Notes under the pieces: generated by a model
Database searches by the model: none
What the model was told of the DNA's origin: nothing
Seen by the model: only the letters and a program-made list of their open reading frames with translations
From: Ralstonia pickettii
GTDB taxonomy: Bacteria > Pseudomonadota > Gammaproteobacteria > Burkholderiales > Burkholderiaceae
Assembly (NCBI RefSeq): GCF_016466415.2
Contig: NZ_CP066771.1
Location: 558,001-622,000 of the forward strand
DNA: 64,000 nt
Direction: 5' to 3'
Shown here: one piece after another, positions 16,748-24,803 of the stretch
Position numbering within the stretch: position 1 is the first letter of the stretch
How the letters are laid out: every line of letters begins with the position of its first letter
Translations under genes and position numbers: made by a program

Positions 16748-17704
16748 ATGTACGGCCCATCCGCATTTGTGCGCATTTGCGCAGCAGCGCTCGCCCTTGC
16801 TGCATGTGGCGTTTCCGGCCCATCGCGTGCGCACGGGATCGCTGGCAACCGCTTCTTTCCGGGCACACTCAATTTCGATGATCCTGCCGTTGCAGACGAA
16901 TTCTCGATCACTGCAGGCGCAGTAAAACACCCTGATGACGCCGGAAACGTCACCGATCGCGCTGCAACGATCTCGTTCGCGAGGCTCCTGACGCCCGAGG
17001 TCTCGATCGGTTTTGACACGGGCTTCATTCGGCGCGACTGGGGCAGCATGCGTCAGCCCGGCGCAACCGGTTCCGACGTGGTGCTCAAGTCCAGGCTCTA
17101 CGAGGACGATCTGAACGAGACGCTTGTTGCCGGCTCCCTCATCTATGGACTGCCCCATACCGGGGCCAAACGGCTCGGCGCCAACACTTCAGCGACCATC
17201 GCGCCCAGCCTTTATATAGGCCAGGGGTTCGGCGCCTTGCCTGACGCATGGTCTTGGTTGCGGCCATTCGCCATCACAGCGGGCGTCAGCGTGGCTGTGC
17301 CGACCGGCAAAACGTCGGGCAACTTGAGCTATGACCCGACGACGCGGCAGTTCAACAGTGTGAGCACAGCCAACGTCACCACGGTGCACTGGGGATTCGC
17401 ATTGGAGTACAGCACGCTCTATTTGACGGATCGATTTGTGCCAGGCGTGCTGCCCAAGGAAGAACCCCTGCACCAGTGGATTCCTTTGGTTGAGTTCGCG
17501 TTCGACTCGCCACGCGGGCAACGCACGCGCGGCACCGTCAACCCAGGAATCGCCTATGTCAAGGATACGTGGCAGGTCGCCGCGGAACTGGTCCTTCCTG
17601 CAACCCACGGATCGACGCGAGGTGTCGGCGCAACTATTCAGGTGTTGTTCTTCCTTGATGATTTCCTGCCGTTGCTGTTCGGCAAGCCGATCCTGGCTCG
17701 CTAG
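16748..17704 (+). CDS. Outer membrane protein, probable beta-barrel
   Basis: 318 residues with an N-terminal signal sequence (AAALALAACG before PSRAHG), then alternating-strand sequence: EVSIGFDTGFIRRDWG, ETLVAGSLIYGLPHTG, ITAGVSVAVPTGKTSGN and GVGATIQVLFFLDDFLP. It resembles the transporter/phenol-degradation MetA-like barrel proteins often found next to redox or metal genes, and is not a classical trimeric porin. It lies between dmeF and the cytochrome genes on the same strand. It may be part of the same metal or redox response; this is inferred from position. Confidence 0.7.
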   Translation: MYGPSAFVRICAAALALAACGVSGPSRAHGIAGNRFFPGTLNFDDPAVADEFSITAGAVKHPDDAGNVTDRAATISFARLLTPEVSIGFDTGFIRRDWGSMRQPGATGSDVVLKSRLYEDDLNETLVAGSLIYGLPHTGAKRLGANTSATIAPSLYIGQGFGALPDAWSWLRPFAITAGVSVAVPTGKTSGNLSYDPTTRQFNSVSTANVTTVHWGFALEYSTLYLTDRFVPGVLPKEEPLHQWIPLVEFAFDSPRGQRTRGTVNPGIAYVKDTWQVAAELVLPATHGSTRGVGATIQVLFFLDDFLPLLFGKPILAR

Positions 17705-17837
17705 CGGGTTGTCTTGCTGTGCGCAGCTACGGTGGCAGTCACACCGATTGAAAGGGTCGACCTGTGGTCATGCCCATGTCGCCCACGCAGGCGTGCAATC
17801 CTTGACCGGGCCACTGAAATAGATCCCCGCGGTATCG

Positions 17838-17854
17838 CTTAAGAATCCGTTAAG
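17838..17854 (+). promoter_or_regulatory. PmrA/QseB-type response-regulator box
   Basis: Direct repeat CTTAA-GAATCC-GTTAA, 46 bases before the DUF1924 cytochrome start. The PmrA/QseB subgroup of OmpR regulators binds (C/T)TTAA-N6-(C/T)TTAA. A regulator of that subgroup is encoded three genes downstream, so self-regulation of the cluster is likely. Confidence 0.55.
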
Positions 17855-17899
17855 AAGAATTCGAGAGCATTGAGGCATTCCTCAGTGCGAGAGGCCGCG

Positions 17900-18316
17900 A
17901 TGCCAATCTCAAAGTTTCCTCCTGTTGCCTGCCTGCATTCGGTCTTGGCGTTAGCGCTAGCCGCTGCCGCTCCCCTGGCACATGCGCAAGCGCCCGCGCA
18001 ACTGCTTGATCAATATCGGGCGCAGGCCGGAGCCCCCTCCGGCCCGTCCCGCGGCCAGGAATTCTTTACATCCAAGCATGGCCGTGAATGGAGCTGTGCG
18101 TCCTGCCATGGCAACCCGCCCACGCAGACCGGTCGGCATGCCGCAACTGGCAAGTCGATCGCGCCTCTGGCTCCGGCATTCAATCCTGAGCGCTTTACCG
18201 ATACCGCCAAGACGGAGAAATGGTTTCGGCGCAACTGCAACGACGTGGTCGGGCGCGAGTGCACGGTGGCCGAAAAAGCAGACGTGCTGAGTTGGCTGAT
18301 GACCCTCGGGAAGTAG
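17900..18316 (+). CDS. DUF1924 c-type cytochrome (SHP-like)
   Basis: 138 residues from ATG 17900, chosen because the signal peptide (LALALAAAAPLAHA) then starts properly. One heme site CASCH is near residue 69-73, with GQEFF-S in front, as in the DUF1924 / sphaeroides heme protein family. These are periplasmic monoheme cytochromes that bind oxygen or other small ligands. SHP genes typically sit with a diheme cytochrome and a b-type membrane cytochrome, which is exactly the order seen here. Probably co-transcribed with the next two genes. Confidence 0.8.
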   Translation: MPISKFPPVACLHSVLALALAAAAPLAHAQAPAQLLDQYRAQAGAPSGPSRGQEFFTSKHGREWSCASCHGNPPTQTGRHAATGKSIAPLAPAFNPERFTDTAKTEKWFRRNCNDVVGRECTVAEKADVLSWLMTLGK

Positions 18317-18364
18317 GGCCATCCAGCAACCCATTCAATTCCTGACCTGATGCGGAGTCTCCAA

Positions 18365-18856
18365 ATGTCTGGCCGTTTCGTTGTTACAACCCGAGCCGCA
18401 TGCGCTTGCCTGGCAGTCGCGGGCCTCGGGCTGTCGTTTCTCGCCGCCGCCGAAGAGGGGCCTGGCATGCGCGCTGCACCGCTGCTGCCCAAGTATCGGC
18501 AGGAATGCGCGTCTTGCCATATCGCCTATCCGCCCGGAGCGCTACCCGCCAGTTCCTGGCAGCGCATTCTGGGCAACCTGCAGCACCACTACGGGACGGA
18601 TGCTTCATTGGACCCCGCCACCGTCAAGCAACTCGATCAGTGGCTCACGGCCAACGCGGCGGATCGCTCAAGGTCAATACCCCCGCCGCCCGAGGACCGG
18701 ATCACCCGATCGGCGTGGTTCGCCCGCACCCACGACGAAGTGCCGACTGCAGTGTGGCGCCGGCCTGCCATCAAGAGCGCTTCGAACTGCGCTGCCTGCC
18801 ATACCAAGGCGGATCAAGGCGACTTCAATGAACACAATGTCCGCATCCCGCGCTGA
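18365..18856 (+). CDS. Diheme cytochrome c (DHC family)
   Basis: 163 residues from ATG 18365 (GGAG eight bases upstream; ATG 18350 is also in frame). Signal peptide near residues 10-28, ending FLAAAEE. Two heme sites: CASCH in an ECASCHIAYPPGALP context, and CAACH near the C-terminus. The conserved SSWQRILGNLQHHYGTDA block between them is diagnostic of DHC, the redox partner of SHP. It passes electrons in the periplasm, probably from the cytochrome b encoded next to the DUF1924 cytochrome. Confidence 0.85.
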   Translation: MSGRFVVTTRAACACLAVAGLGLSFLAAAEEGPGMRAAPLLPKYRQECASCHIAYPPGALPASSWQRILGNLQHHYGTDASLDPATVKQLDQWLTANAADRSRSIPPPPEDRITRSAWFARTHDEVPTAVWRRPAIKSASNCAACHTKADQGDFNEHNVRIPR

Positions 18857-18860
18857 AGCC

Positions 18861-19559
18861 ATGAAAACCGATTCCATCACCCGCCGCATCCTGGTTTGGG
18901 ATGCGCCGACCCGCCTCTTTCACTGGCTGCTGGCGCTGAGCTTCCTGGGTGCCTACTTGACCGCGGAAAGTGAGCAGTGGCGCCTTGTCCACATCACACT
19001 CGGATACACGATGGCGGCGCTGGTCGGCTTTCGACTGGTGTGGGGCATAGTGGGCACGCGATACGCTAGGTTTTCCAGCTTCGTACGGTCCCCCGCTGCC
19101 GCACTCCGCTATTTGACCAGCATCATGCACGGGCGGCCGGAGCACCATATTGGCCACAACCCCGCTGGTGCGCTTGCTATCATCGCCTTGCTGCTGATGG
19201 CGTGCGGCCTGGCAGGAACGGGCTGGGCCACCTACAACGATGTCGGCGGTGACTGGCTCGGCGAACTGCACGAGGGCTTCGCCAACGCAATGCTTGCACT
19301 GGTGGGCATTCATGTTCTCGCCGTCTTTGCCAGCAGTTGGCTGCACGGTGAGAATCTGGTTGGCGCGATGATCAGCGGACGCAAGACCGGCCTGCCGAAC
19401 GAGGGCATCCGCCGTGCGTGGTCGAGTGTCGCGGGCCTGATGTTGGTGGCTGTGCTGGGCTTCTGGTGGATGCAGTGGCAGTCCGCGCCGCCGGCCGGGG
19501 TCACTGACCGTCCCGCGGCCTCCGCGAAGCATCACGACGCCGACCGCGACGACTATTGA
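18861..19559 (+). CDS. Cytochrome b561-type membrane protein
   Basis: 232 residues, four or five membrane helices. Heme-ligand histidines lie in RLFHWLLALSFLGAY (helix 1), LVHITLGYTMAALVG (helix 2) and IHVLAVFASSWLHGENL (helix 4), the pattern of prokaryotic cytochrome b561 / Ni-hydrogenase b-subunits. It would take electrons from the quinone pool and deliver them to the diheme cytochrome. It starts 4 bases after the DHC gene; an alternative in-frame ATG at 18837 overlaps it. Confidence 0.88.
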   Translation: MKTDSITRRILVWDAPTRLFHWLLALSFLGAYLTAESEQWRLVHITLGYTMAALVGFRLVWGIVGTRYARFSSFVRSPAAALRYLTSIMHGRPEHHIGHNPAGALAIIALLLMACGLAGTGWATYNDVGGDWLGELHEGFANAMLALVGIHVLAVFASSWLHGENLVGAMISGRKTGLPNEGIRRAWSSVAGLMLVAVLGFWWMQWQSAPPAGVTDRPAASAKHHDADRDDY

Positions 19560-19590
19560 TCCAAACCGGTACCGAGCGGAGATCTCATCC

Positions 19591-20265
19591 GTGCGCATCC
19601 TGCTTGTCGAAGACGACCCCCTGCTCGGAGACGGCATTCGTGCGGGCCTGCAGCAGCAGGGCTTCCAGGTCGATTGGGTGCGCGACGGCGAGGCAGCGTG
19701 GCGGGAGTTGCGCACGGACGCCTACGTCGCCGCAATACTCGACCTTGGGCTGCCCCGCATGGACGGCGTGGACGTGCTGCGAAAGGTGCGTGGCGCAGGC
19801 ATTGCGGTCCCCATCCTGGTGTTGACCGCGCGCGACGCGATACCAGATCGCGTGCGTGGTCTCGATCTCGGCGCCGATGATTACATCGTCAAGCCCATTG
19901 ATCTGCACGAACTCAGCGCGAGACTGCGCGCGCTGGTGCGCCGCGCGCATGGTCATCCCACGGAGCAGTTGAGGGCGCGCGGCATTGTTCTGGAGCCGGC
20001 GTCACGCACGGTCTTCTGCAACGGTCGAGCCGTCGCACTGTCGACGCGGGAATTTGACCTGCTGCATGCCTTGATGCTGAACGCGGGGCGCGTGCTGTCA
20101 CGTGAGCAGCTCGAGCAGTGCCTATACCCCTGGGGGCAGGAAGTCGGAAGCAACTCCGTGGAGGTGCATATCCATCATCTGCGCGTCAAACTTGGCAGCG
20201 ACCTCATCGTGACCGTGCGCGGCGTCGGCTATATGCTGCCGCGTGACAATGCCGAAGCGCCATGA
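19591..20265 (+). CDS. OmpR-family response regulator (QseB/PmrA-like)
   Basis: 224 residues from GTG 19591. The receiver domain has the acidic pair (VEDDP), the phosphorylated Asp51 (AAILDLGLPRMDG) and the Lys loop (ADDYIVKP). The winged-helix domain has VALSTREFDLLHAL and VEVHIHHLRVKLG. The QseB/PmrA branch fits the box at 17838. The stop overlaps the kinase start by four bases (ATGA). It probably controls the cytochrome genes just upstream and itself. Confidence 0.93.
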   Translation: MRILLVEDDPLLGDGIRAGLQQQGFQVDWVRDGEAAWRELRTDAYVAAILDLGLPRMDGVDVLRKVRGAGIAVPILVLTARDAIPDRVRGLDLGADDYIVKPIDLHELSARLRALVRRAHGHPTEQLRARGIVLEPASRTVFCNGRAVALSTREFDLLHALMLNAGRVLSREQLEQCLYPWGQEVGSNSVEVHIHHLRVKLGSDLIVTVRGVGYMLPRDNAEAP

Positions 20266-21638
20266 CGCGACCGCGCTCGCTCCAAGGTCGGCTGGTGTTG
20301 TTGGTGCTTGGCGCCGTCGCCGGCCTATGGCTCATCACCGCATTGATCACGTGGTACGACGCCCAGGACGAGATCGATCAACTGCTGGACAGTCATCTAG
20401 CGCAAGCTGGTGCGCTACTGGTCATGCAGCACGCACAGGCCGTCGACGAGGACGATGAGCCGAGTCACGACCTGCCTGTCCAGCATCGTTACGCGCCCAA
20501 AGTCGCCTTTCAGGTCTTTCACGAAGGGAAGCTGGGCATCCACTCGGCCAACGCGCCGAACCAGCCGATGGTTGCGCCAGGCGAGCGCACCGCGTCCGGA
20601 TTCTCTACGGTGCAAATCGGAGGCAATGCTTGGCGTGTCTTTGTAGCGCAGGGGGTCTACAAGGACATCCAGGTCTACGTTGGCGAGCGCATCGACTCCC
20701 GCACAGCAATCCTGACCGCCATCTTGCGCAACATGCTGTGGCCGATGGCGTTGGCGTTGCCGTTACTCGCCTTGGCCGTCTGGTGGGCGCTCAAGCGCGG
20801 GATGCTGCCGCTGCGCAGATTGGGTACCGCGCTTGCCGAGCGTGACCCGCGAGCACTCGATCCGGTCCGGATGCCCCATGCGCCGGTTGAGATGACGCCC
20901 ATGCTCGGCGCGCTCAACGCGCTCTTTGCCCGCATTCAGACCATGCTCGACGCCGAGCGCCGCTTCACTGCCGACGCCGCCCACGAATTGCGCACGCCGA
21001 TTGCCGCAATCAAGGCCCAGGCCCAGGTGGCAATAGCCGCCCAAGAGGACGCCATGCGTCGCCACGCCTTGGTGGGAACGTTGGAAGGATGCGATCGCGC
21101 TGCCCATCTGGTCGACCAATTGCTGTTGCTTTCGCGTCTGGAAGCGAACGCCGGCATTTCGATTGAACCGATCGACCTTGGTGCGCTGGCTAGACAAGTG
21201 ATGGCAGACATTGCGCCAATAGCCTTCGGCAAGAAACAGTGCATCGCACTAGAGAATCCGGAGCGCTGCATGGTCGCGGGCAACAGGGCATTGCTGGCCT
21301 CACTTGTTCGCAACCTGATCGACAACGCCATACGCTACAGCCCCGCCGAGGCACAAATCGTCGTGACGGTCACGCACCGTAACGGAAGTGCTGCGCTTTG
21401 CGTCGAAGACAGCGGCCCCGGACTCCCCGCCGCCGAACAGCACCGACTTGGCGAGCGCTTTTTCCGTGTCGAGGGAACGGACCAGAGTGGTAGCGGCCTT
21501 GGATGGTCGATCGTGCGCCGGATCGCGGCGGTTCACGGTGCAAGCGTAACGGTTGACCGCTCGCCGGGTCTCGGGGGATTGCGCGTCGACGTTATCTGGT
21601 CGAACCTCACATCCAGTGGGTCCGGAACCCACCAATAG
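20262..21638 (+). CDS. Sensor histidine kinase (QseC-like)
   Basis: 458 residues. Two membrane helices (about 10-30 and 158-176) flank a periplasmic sensor of about 125 residues. A HAMP-like linker and the H-box (RRFTADAAHELRTPIAAI, His241) follow. The ATP-binding part has the N-box NLIDNAIRYSP, the G1 box CVEDSGPGLP and GSGLGWSIVRRI. The linked regulator is its partner by translational coupling. The signal sensed is unknown; metal or redox stress is a guess from neighbours. Confidence 0.93.
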   Translation: MTRPRSLQGRLVLLVLGAVAGLWLITALITWYDAQDEIDQLLDSHLAQAGALLVMQHAQAVDEDDEPSHDLPVQHRYAPKVAFQVFHEGKLGIHSANAPNQPMVAPGERTASGFSTVQIGGNAWRVFVAQGVYKDIQVYVGERIDSRTAILTAILRNMLWPMALALPLLALAVWWALKRGMLPLRRLGTALAERDPRALDPVRMPHAPVEMTPMLGALNALFARIQTMLDAERRFTADAAHELRTPIAAIKAQAQVAIAAQEDAMRRHALVGTLEGCDRAAHLVDQLLLLSRLEANAGISIEPIDLGALARQVMADIAPIAFGKKQCIALENPERCMVAGNRALLASLVRNLIDNAIRYSPAEAQIVVTVTHRNGSAALCVEDSGPGLPAAEQHRLGERFFRVEGTDQSGSGLGWSIVRRIAAVHGASVTVDRSPGLGGLRVDVIWSNLTSSGSGTHQ

Positions 21639-21832
21639 GTCATGCGCGACTTCATCCCTTCATTGAAGTCATGAAGAATACGAGCCGGCGGTGCGACTCG
21701 GGGAGTGTGCCGATGTGGAAAACGGCTCCGGTCTCTCTCATGCGCAATCGCTTGGCAGCGGGGCTGCGCCATTGACCGCGCGCCGCTGCTCAACCTGGAA
21801 CCCCATCCCCACGTTCACTGCTCGGACAATCC

Positions 21833-22759
21833 ATGCAACAGATAAAAGAAATCGATCTTGAGATCGCCGCCGATTCCGAAGACAGCGTGGCCAAGCAGGC
21901 CGCTGCGCGGCGCAGCACCCTTGTGAGCGTCGCCGTCAATCTTGGATTGACGATAGCGCAGGTAGCGGCTGGCATGCTGGCCGGCTCGCAGGCGCTGATC
22001 GCCGACGCCATCCACTCCTTGTCCGACCTGATCTCGGACTTCGTGGTGCTATTTGCTAGCCACCATAGCCAGAAAGGGCCGGATCAGACACACCACTATG
22101 GCCACCAGCGTTTCGAGAATGCCGCTTCCCTGGTGCTCGGTCTGCTCCTGCTGGCTGTGGGCGTGGGCATGCTCTGGAACGCGGTACTCAAGCTGGAGCA
22201 CACCGAGGCCATCCAGCCGGTGCGGCTCATTGGCCTTTGGGTCGCGCTAGGCGCTCTGGCTGCCAAAGAACTGTTGTTCCGCTACATGCTGGCGGTGGCA
22301 GAGAGAGTGCGTTCAAGCATGCTGGTCGCCAACGCTTGGCATGCCCGTTCGGATGCCGCGTCGTCGCTGGTGGTGGCGCTTGGCATCGTAGGCAACGTAC
22401 TCGGGTACCGGCTGCTCGACCCGGTGGCAGCGCTTGTTGTGGGTCTGATGGTGACCCGCATGGGCTGGCAGTTCGGCTGGGAAGCCCTGCACGATCTGAT
22501 GGATCGTGCCGTTGATGAGGAGACTGTGGAGGCGATCCACCAGGTCATGCTAGCGACGACGGGTGTACTTGGCGTACACGACATCAAGACACGCCGTATG
22601 GGCGACATGATTCTGGTGGATGCACACCTCGAAGTTGATGCGCGCGTCAGTGTGCGCGAGGGCCACGACATCGCACTGGAGGCTCGCCGCCGCGTGATGG
22701 AGCGACGCGACGTGCTCAATTTGATGACGCACGTGGATCCGGTCGATGTGCCCCTCTAG
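21833..22759 (+). CDS. Cation diffusion facilitator (FieF-like)
   Basis: 308 residues, six membrane helices and a C-terminal metal-binding domain. Helix 2 has ALIADAIHSLSDLISDFVVL, with D and D metal ligands in the DxxHS-x-SD pattern, then HHYGHQRFENAAS; helix 5 has NAWHARSDAASSLVV (H-x-x-x-D). The D/D-H/D set is typical of Fe/Zn/Mn-type CDFs, and there is no His-rich loop, unlike DmeF. Inner-membrane efflux of divalent metal is expected. It stands alone, 190 bases after the histidine kinase. Confidence 0.9.
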   Translation: MQQIKEIDLEIAADSEDSVAKQAAARRSTLVSVAVNLGLTIAQVAAGMLAGSQALIADAIHSLSDLISDFVVLFASHHSQKGPDQTHHYGHQRFENAASLVLGLLLLAVGVGMLWNAVLKLEHTEAIQPVRLIGLWVALGALAAKELLFRYMLAVAERVRSSMLVANAWHARSDAASSLVVALGIVGNVLGYRLLDPVAALVVGLMVTRMGWQFGWEALHDLMDRAVDEETVEAIHQVMLATTGVLGVHDIKTRRMGDMILVDAHLEVDARVSVREGHDIALEARRRVMERRDVLNLMTHVDPVDVPL

Positions 22760-23220
22760 TCGCAGCCTTGCGCCACGTCTTCCTAAAGTGGAGCGAGTAA
22801 CGGTAAAGGTTCCGATTGGGAATTGCACCGCCACGCACGAGACATGAACAACGGGGCTCGCCGCCATGAATTCGACCTTCCGCGAACGATGGGAACTCAG
22901 GAGGCAGCTCTCCGACGACGTTGACAGGATGATGCGCCGTCTGCGGTAAGCCGCTTTCGAAGCCTCTGACGACGACGCAGTCCGTGCTTAGGCAGAGGAT
23001 TCCGACAACTGGGGGGATTGGCAGACGCTTTCCGAACGTGATGCAACCTGGCGAGAGACTCTGCTCACGGCGTTAGCGAGCGCAAGACCCCTGCGGGGGT
23101 TCGGAAGAGATGTCTTCGGGGATGGAGCGACATTCCCGCGCAGTTCGGGCTTGAGCTGTTGTCGGTGCAGCCCTGTCTTAAGTAATTGAAATGGAACGGT
23201 TTCCATCTGCTTGAGCACAC
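22760..23220. other. Non-coding stretch next to an element end
   Basis: No gene supported. Short frames (for example ATG 22866, 27 codons) lack context. A GC-rich inverted repeat (CCCCTGCGGGGG) sits near 23089-23100. The stretch probably belongs to the inner side of the right-type element end at 23221-23280. Confidence 0.4.
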
Positions 23221-23280
23221 TGTGCTCCCGCAGAGCGCCAAATTGAGTGACCAAAGTTCCCGATTCAGTGAATCTCGACA
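23221..23280 (-). repeat. Right-type Tn7-like end of an older, left-lying element
   Basis: Read leftward from 23280 the sequence begins TGTCGAGATTCACTGAATC and continues with GGTCACTCAATTTGG, matching the right end at 49501-49556 base for base except for a few changes. It points to the left, so the element it bounds lies at coordinates below 23280. Its left end was not found. The eight bases TCGACAAC separate it from the next element end. Confidence 0.65.
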
Positions 23281-23283
23281 TCG

Positions 23284-23288
23284 ACAAC
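23284..23288. repeat. Target-site duplication, left copy (ACAAC)
   Basis: ACAAC directly abuts the left end at 23289 and recurs at 49557-49561 directly after the right end. A 5-bp duplication is what Tn7-family transposition makes. Confidence 0.6.
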
Positions 23289-23425
23289 TGTCGAGATTCA
23301 CTCAATCTTGAACCGCAGAGCCCGATATGGCGCCATTCCCAGCGGAACGGTTCAGTGAACTTGGAACTCTTGGTTCACTTAATTTGGAACTATCCGGGGC
23401 CCGGGTCATTGAATTTGGAACTTTC
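23289..23425 (+). repeat. Left end of the Tn7-like element, four spaced TnsB-like sites
   Basis: Site 1 is terminal (TTCACTCAATCTTGAAC from 23298). Sites 2-4 are GTTCAGTGAACTTGGAACT at 23350, GTTCACTTAATTTGGAACT at 23373 and GTCATTGAATTTGGAACTT at 23404. Consensus TTCA-NTNAA-TTTGGAAC. Separated sites at the left and contiguous ones at the right is the Tn7 pattern. Confidence 0.6.
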
Positions 23426-23609
23426 TGATGGGCCCTGTTGATCACACCAGCGCTGTTGATGGAAACTAGGAACATCGCGTCCAGGAGTGCTTGATTAAGT
23501 GTGATAAGCGTCACATTTGCGCCGGCGGCAAATATGGCGGTAAGCGGCGGTTTTTCTCGCAGAAGCGCTGGCTCTCACTAAACGAAGCCGCCCACAGCGG
23601 ATGGTTCTG

Positions 23610-24425
23610 TTAGGGCGAGTGAGGTTTGACGGCGGTAGCCGGTGTTCCCTGTGCTCCAACTTCGGCTTGCTCCGTGGGTCGATAGGGCACTAGTTCCCGC
23701 TTCTCAAGCGGCCAAACTGCGGCACCTTTCCCATCATGAATGAGCGCCCGATCCTTGGTCGCATACAGCAGTATGCCGGAGACCAGCACCTTTCCGGATT
23801 CCACGAGTTCGAAACACTGCGGCTGTTTCTGCGGCTTGCACCCCTTCGCTATCAGGGCTGCGTCCTGAGCAAAGTCTCGTCTGGCGATTGCCTCTCCGAT
23901 GATTTCTGGTAGCACCAATGGGATGCCCAGCAGCAGAACTGGAAAAAAGAACAGCGGAGGCATTCCCAGTGTCGTAATGACCGTGAACATGAGGTCCCGA
24001 TGCCATTGAGTGAGTTTCCTCTTGCGGCCGTTTGTTGTCCGAGCACCACGTTCTTTCAAACGCTCGAATATCACAATAACTAGCGCAGTAATCAGCCCAA
24101 ATAGCATAGTTGCGCCAACGGCTGCCCATTTTTTGCCGATCGCATCCAAACTCAGTAGGATGGAATGCATGACGGTGACAGTGCCCACGTATATGTAGTC
24201 TGGCTTATCCAGTGGAAAAAGCTTCCAATCTGTGCCGTAAAGCCCAAAATAAATATCTAAGCGGACTACACCAATAAAGTAGGCTAAGACAGATAACATC
24301 AAGATAAGAAGCGAAATCCCAGTCGGGGTGAGCCATATCGCCGGCGTCTGATTTTTGGACTCGTTGGTCTGGGGCTTAGGTTCACTTCCGTTGTCGTGCC
24401 TGCCTTCAGAAATCTTATTAGTCAT
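23610..24425 (-). CDS. Hypothetical membrane protein, 271 aa
   Basis: Three to four membrane helices: ISLLILMLSVLAYFIGVV (about 33-50), the VGATMLFGLITALVIVIF segment (about 103-120) and MPPLFFFPVLLLGIPLVL (about 154-171), with a possible weak one near 80-95. A charged loop (KERGARTTNGRKRK) and a soluble C-terminal part of about 90 residues with two cysteines (GCKPQKQPQCFEL) follow. No family is recognised. It is the first gene inside the left end and reads outward, opposite to the defence-like genes. The 375 bases upstream hold a possible 41-codon ORF with a ribosome site, not called. Confidence 0.7.
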   Translation of the reverse strand: MTNKISEGRHDNGSEPKPQTNESKNQTPAIWLTPTGISLLILMLSVLAYFIGVVRLDIYFGLYGTDWKLFPLDKPDYIYVGTVTVMHSILLSLDAIGKKWAAVGATMLFGLITALVIVIFERLKERGARTTNGRKRKLTQWHRDLMFTVITTLGMPPLFFFPVLLLGIPLVLPEIIGEAIARRDFAQDAALIAKGCKPQKQPQCFELVESGKVLVSGILLYATKDRALIHDGKGAAVWPLEKRELVPYRPTEQAEVGAQGTPATAVKPHSP

Positions 24426-24803
24426 TGGTGGATATTTTGGGTGTGAAACTATGCAATATCGTCACCCGTGGCGATATCTGAAGTCTCGCACTAGGATAAG
24501 CGTGCCACTGGCGGGTGGTAGGTAATCTAGCTAGGTAGCAGATTCCTGGTGGGAGTCGTTAAAATGGGCGGTCGGCGGGAAGACATCTGGCAGTTGCGCA
24601 TGGATCGCAATAATCACCGTGCATGCGGCAAACGGGCCGCGCTAGCCGTGAAAGCGGGCCCTGCGGGTGCCGAAACTTCGTTGGCTTAGGACGATTGCTG
24701 CAGTTCATTTGCACGGCCACGAACAAGCGGCCGGGGGAACTCGTTTGTCATTCAGTCCACGCTTACTTTGATTGCTCCCAGCAGCAGCTTCGCTCATTGA
24801 TCA

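Noticed and set aside
15687..16868. 393-codon minus-strand frame
   Set aside because: Antisense to dmeF.
23239..23425. Possible CRISPR-like repeats
   Set aside because: The repeats are about 20 bases, divergent, irregularly spaced and partly inverted. They fit transposase-binding sites, not a CRISPR array; no cas genes are present.
23221..23425. IS21-family ends
   Set aside because: IS21 ends also start with TGT and carry repeats, but no istA/istB gene lies nearby, whereas tnsABC does; kept only as an alternative.
24564..24689. 41-codon plus-strand ORF with GGGAG upstream
   Set aside because: Start signal is acceptable but the basic peptide has no recognisable feature and no coding context; kept as undecided.
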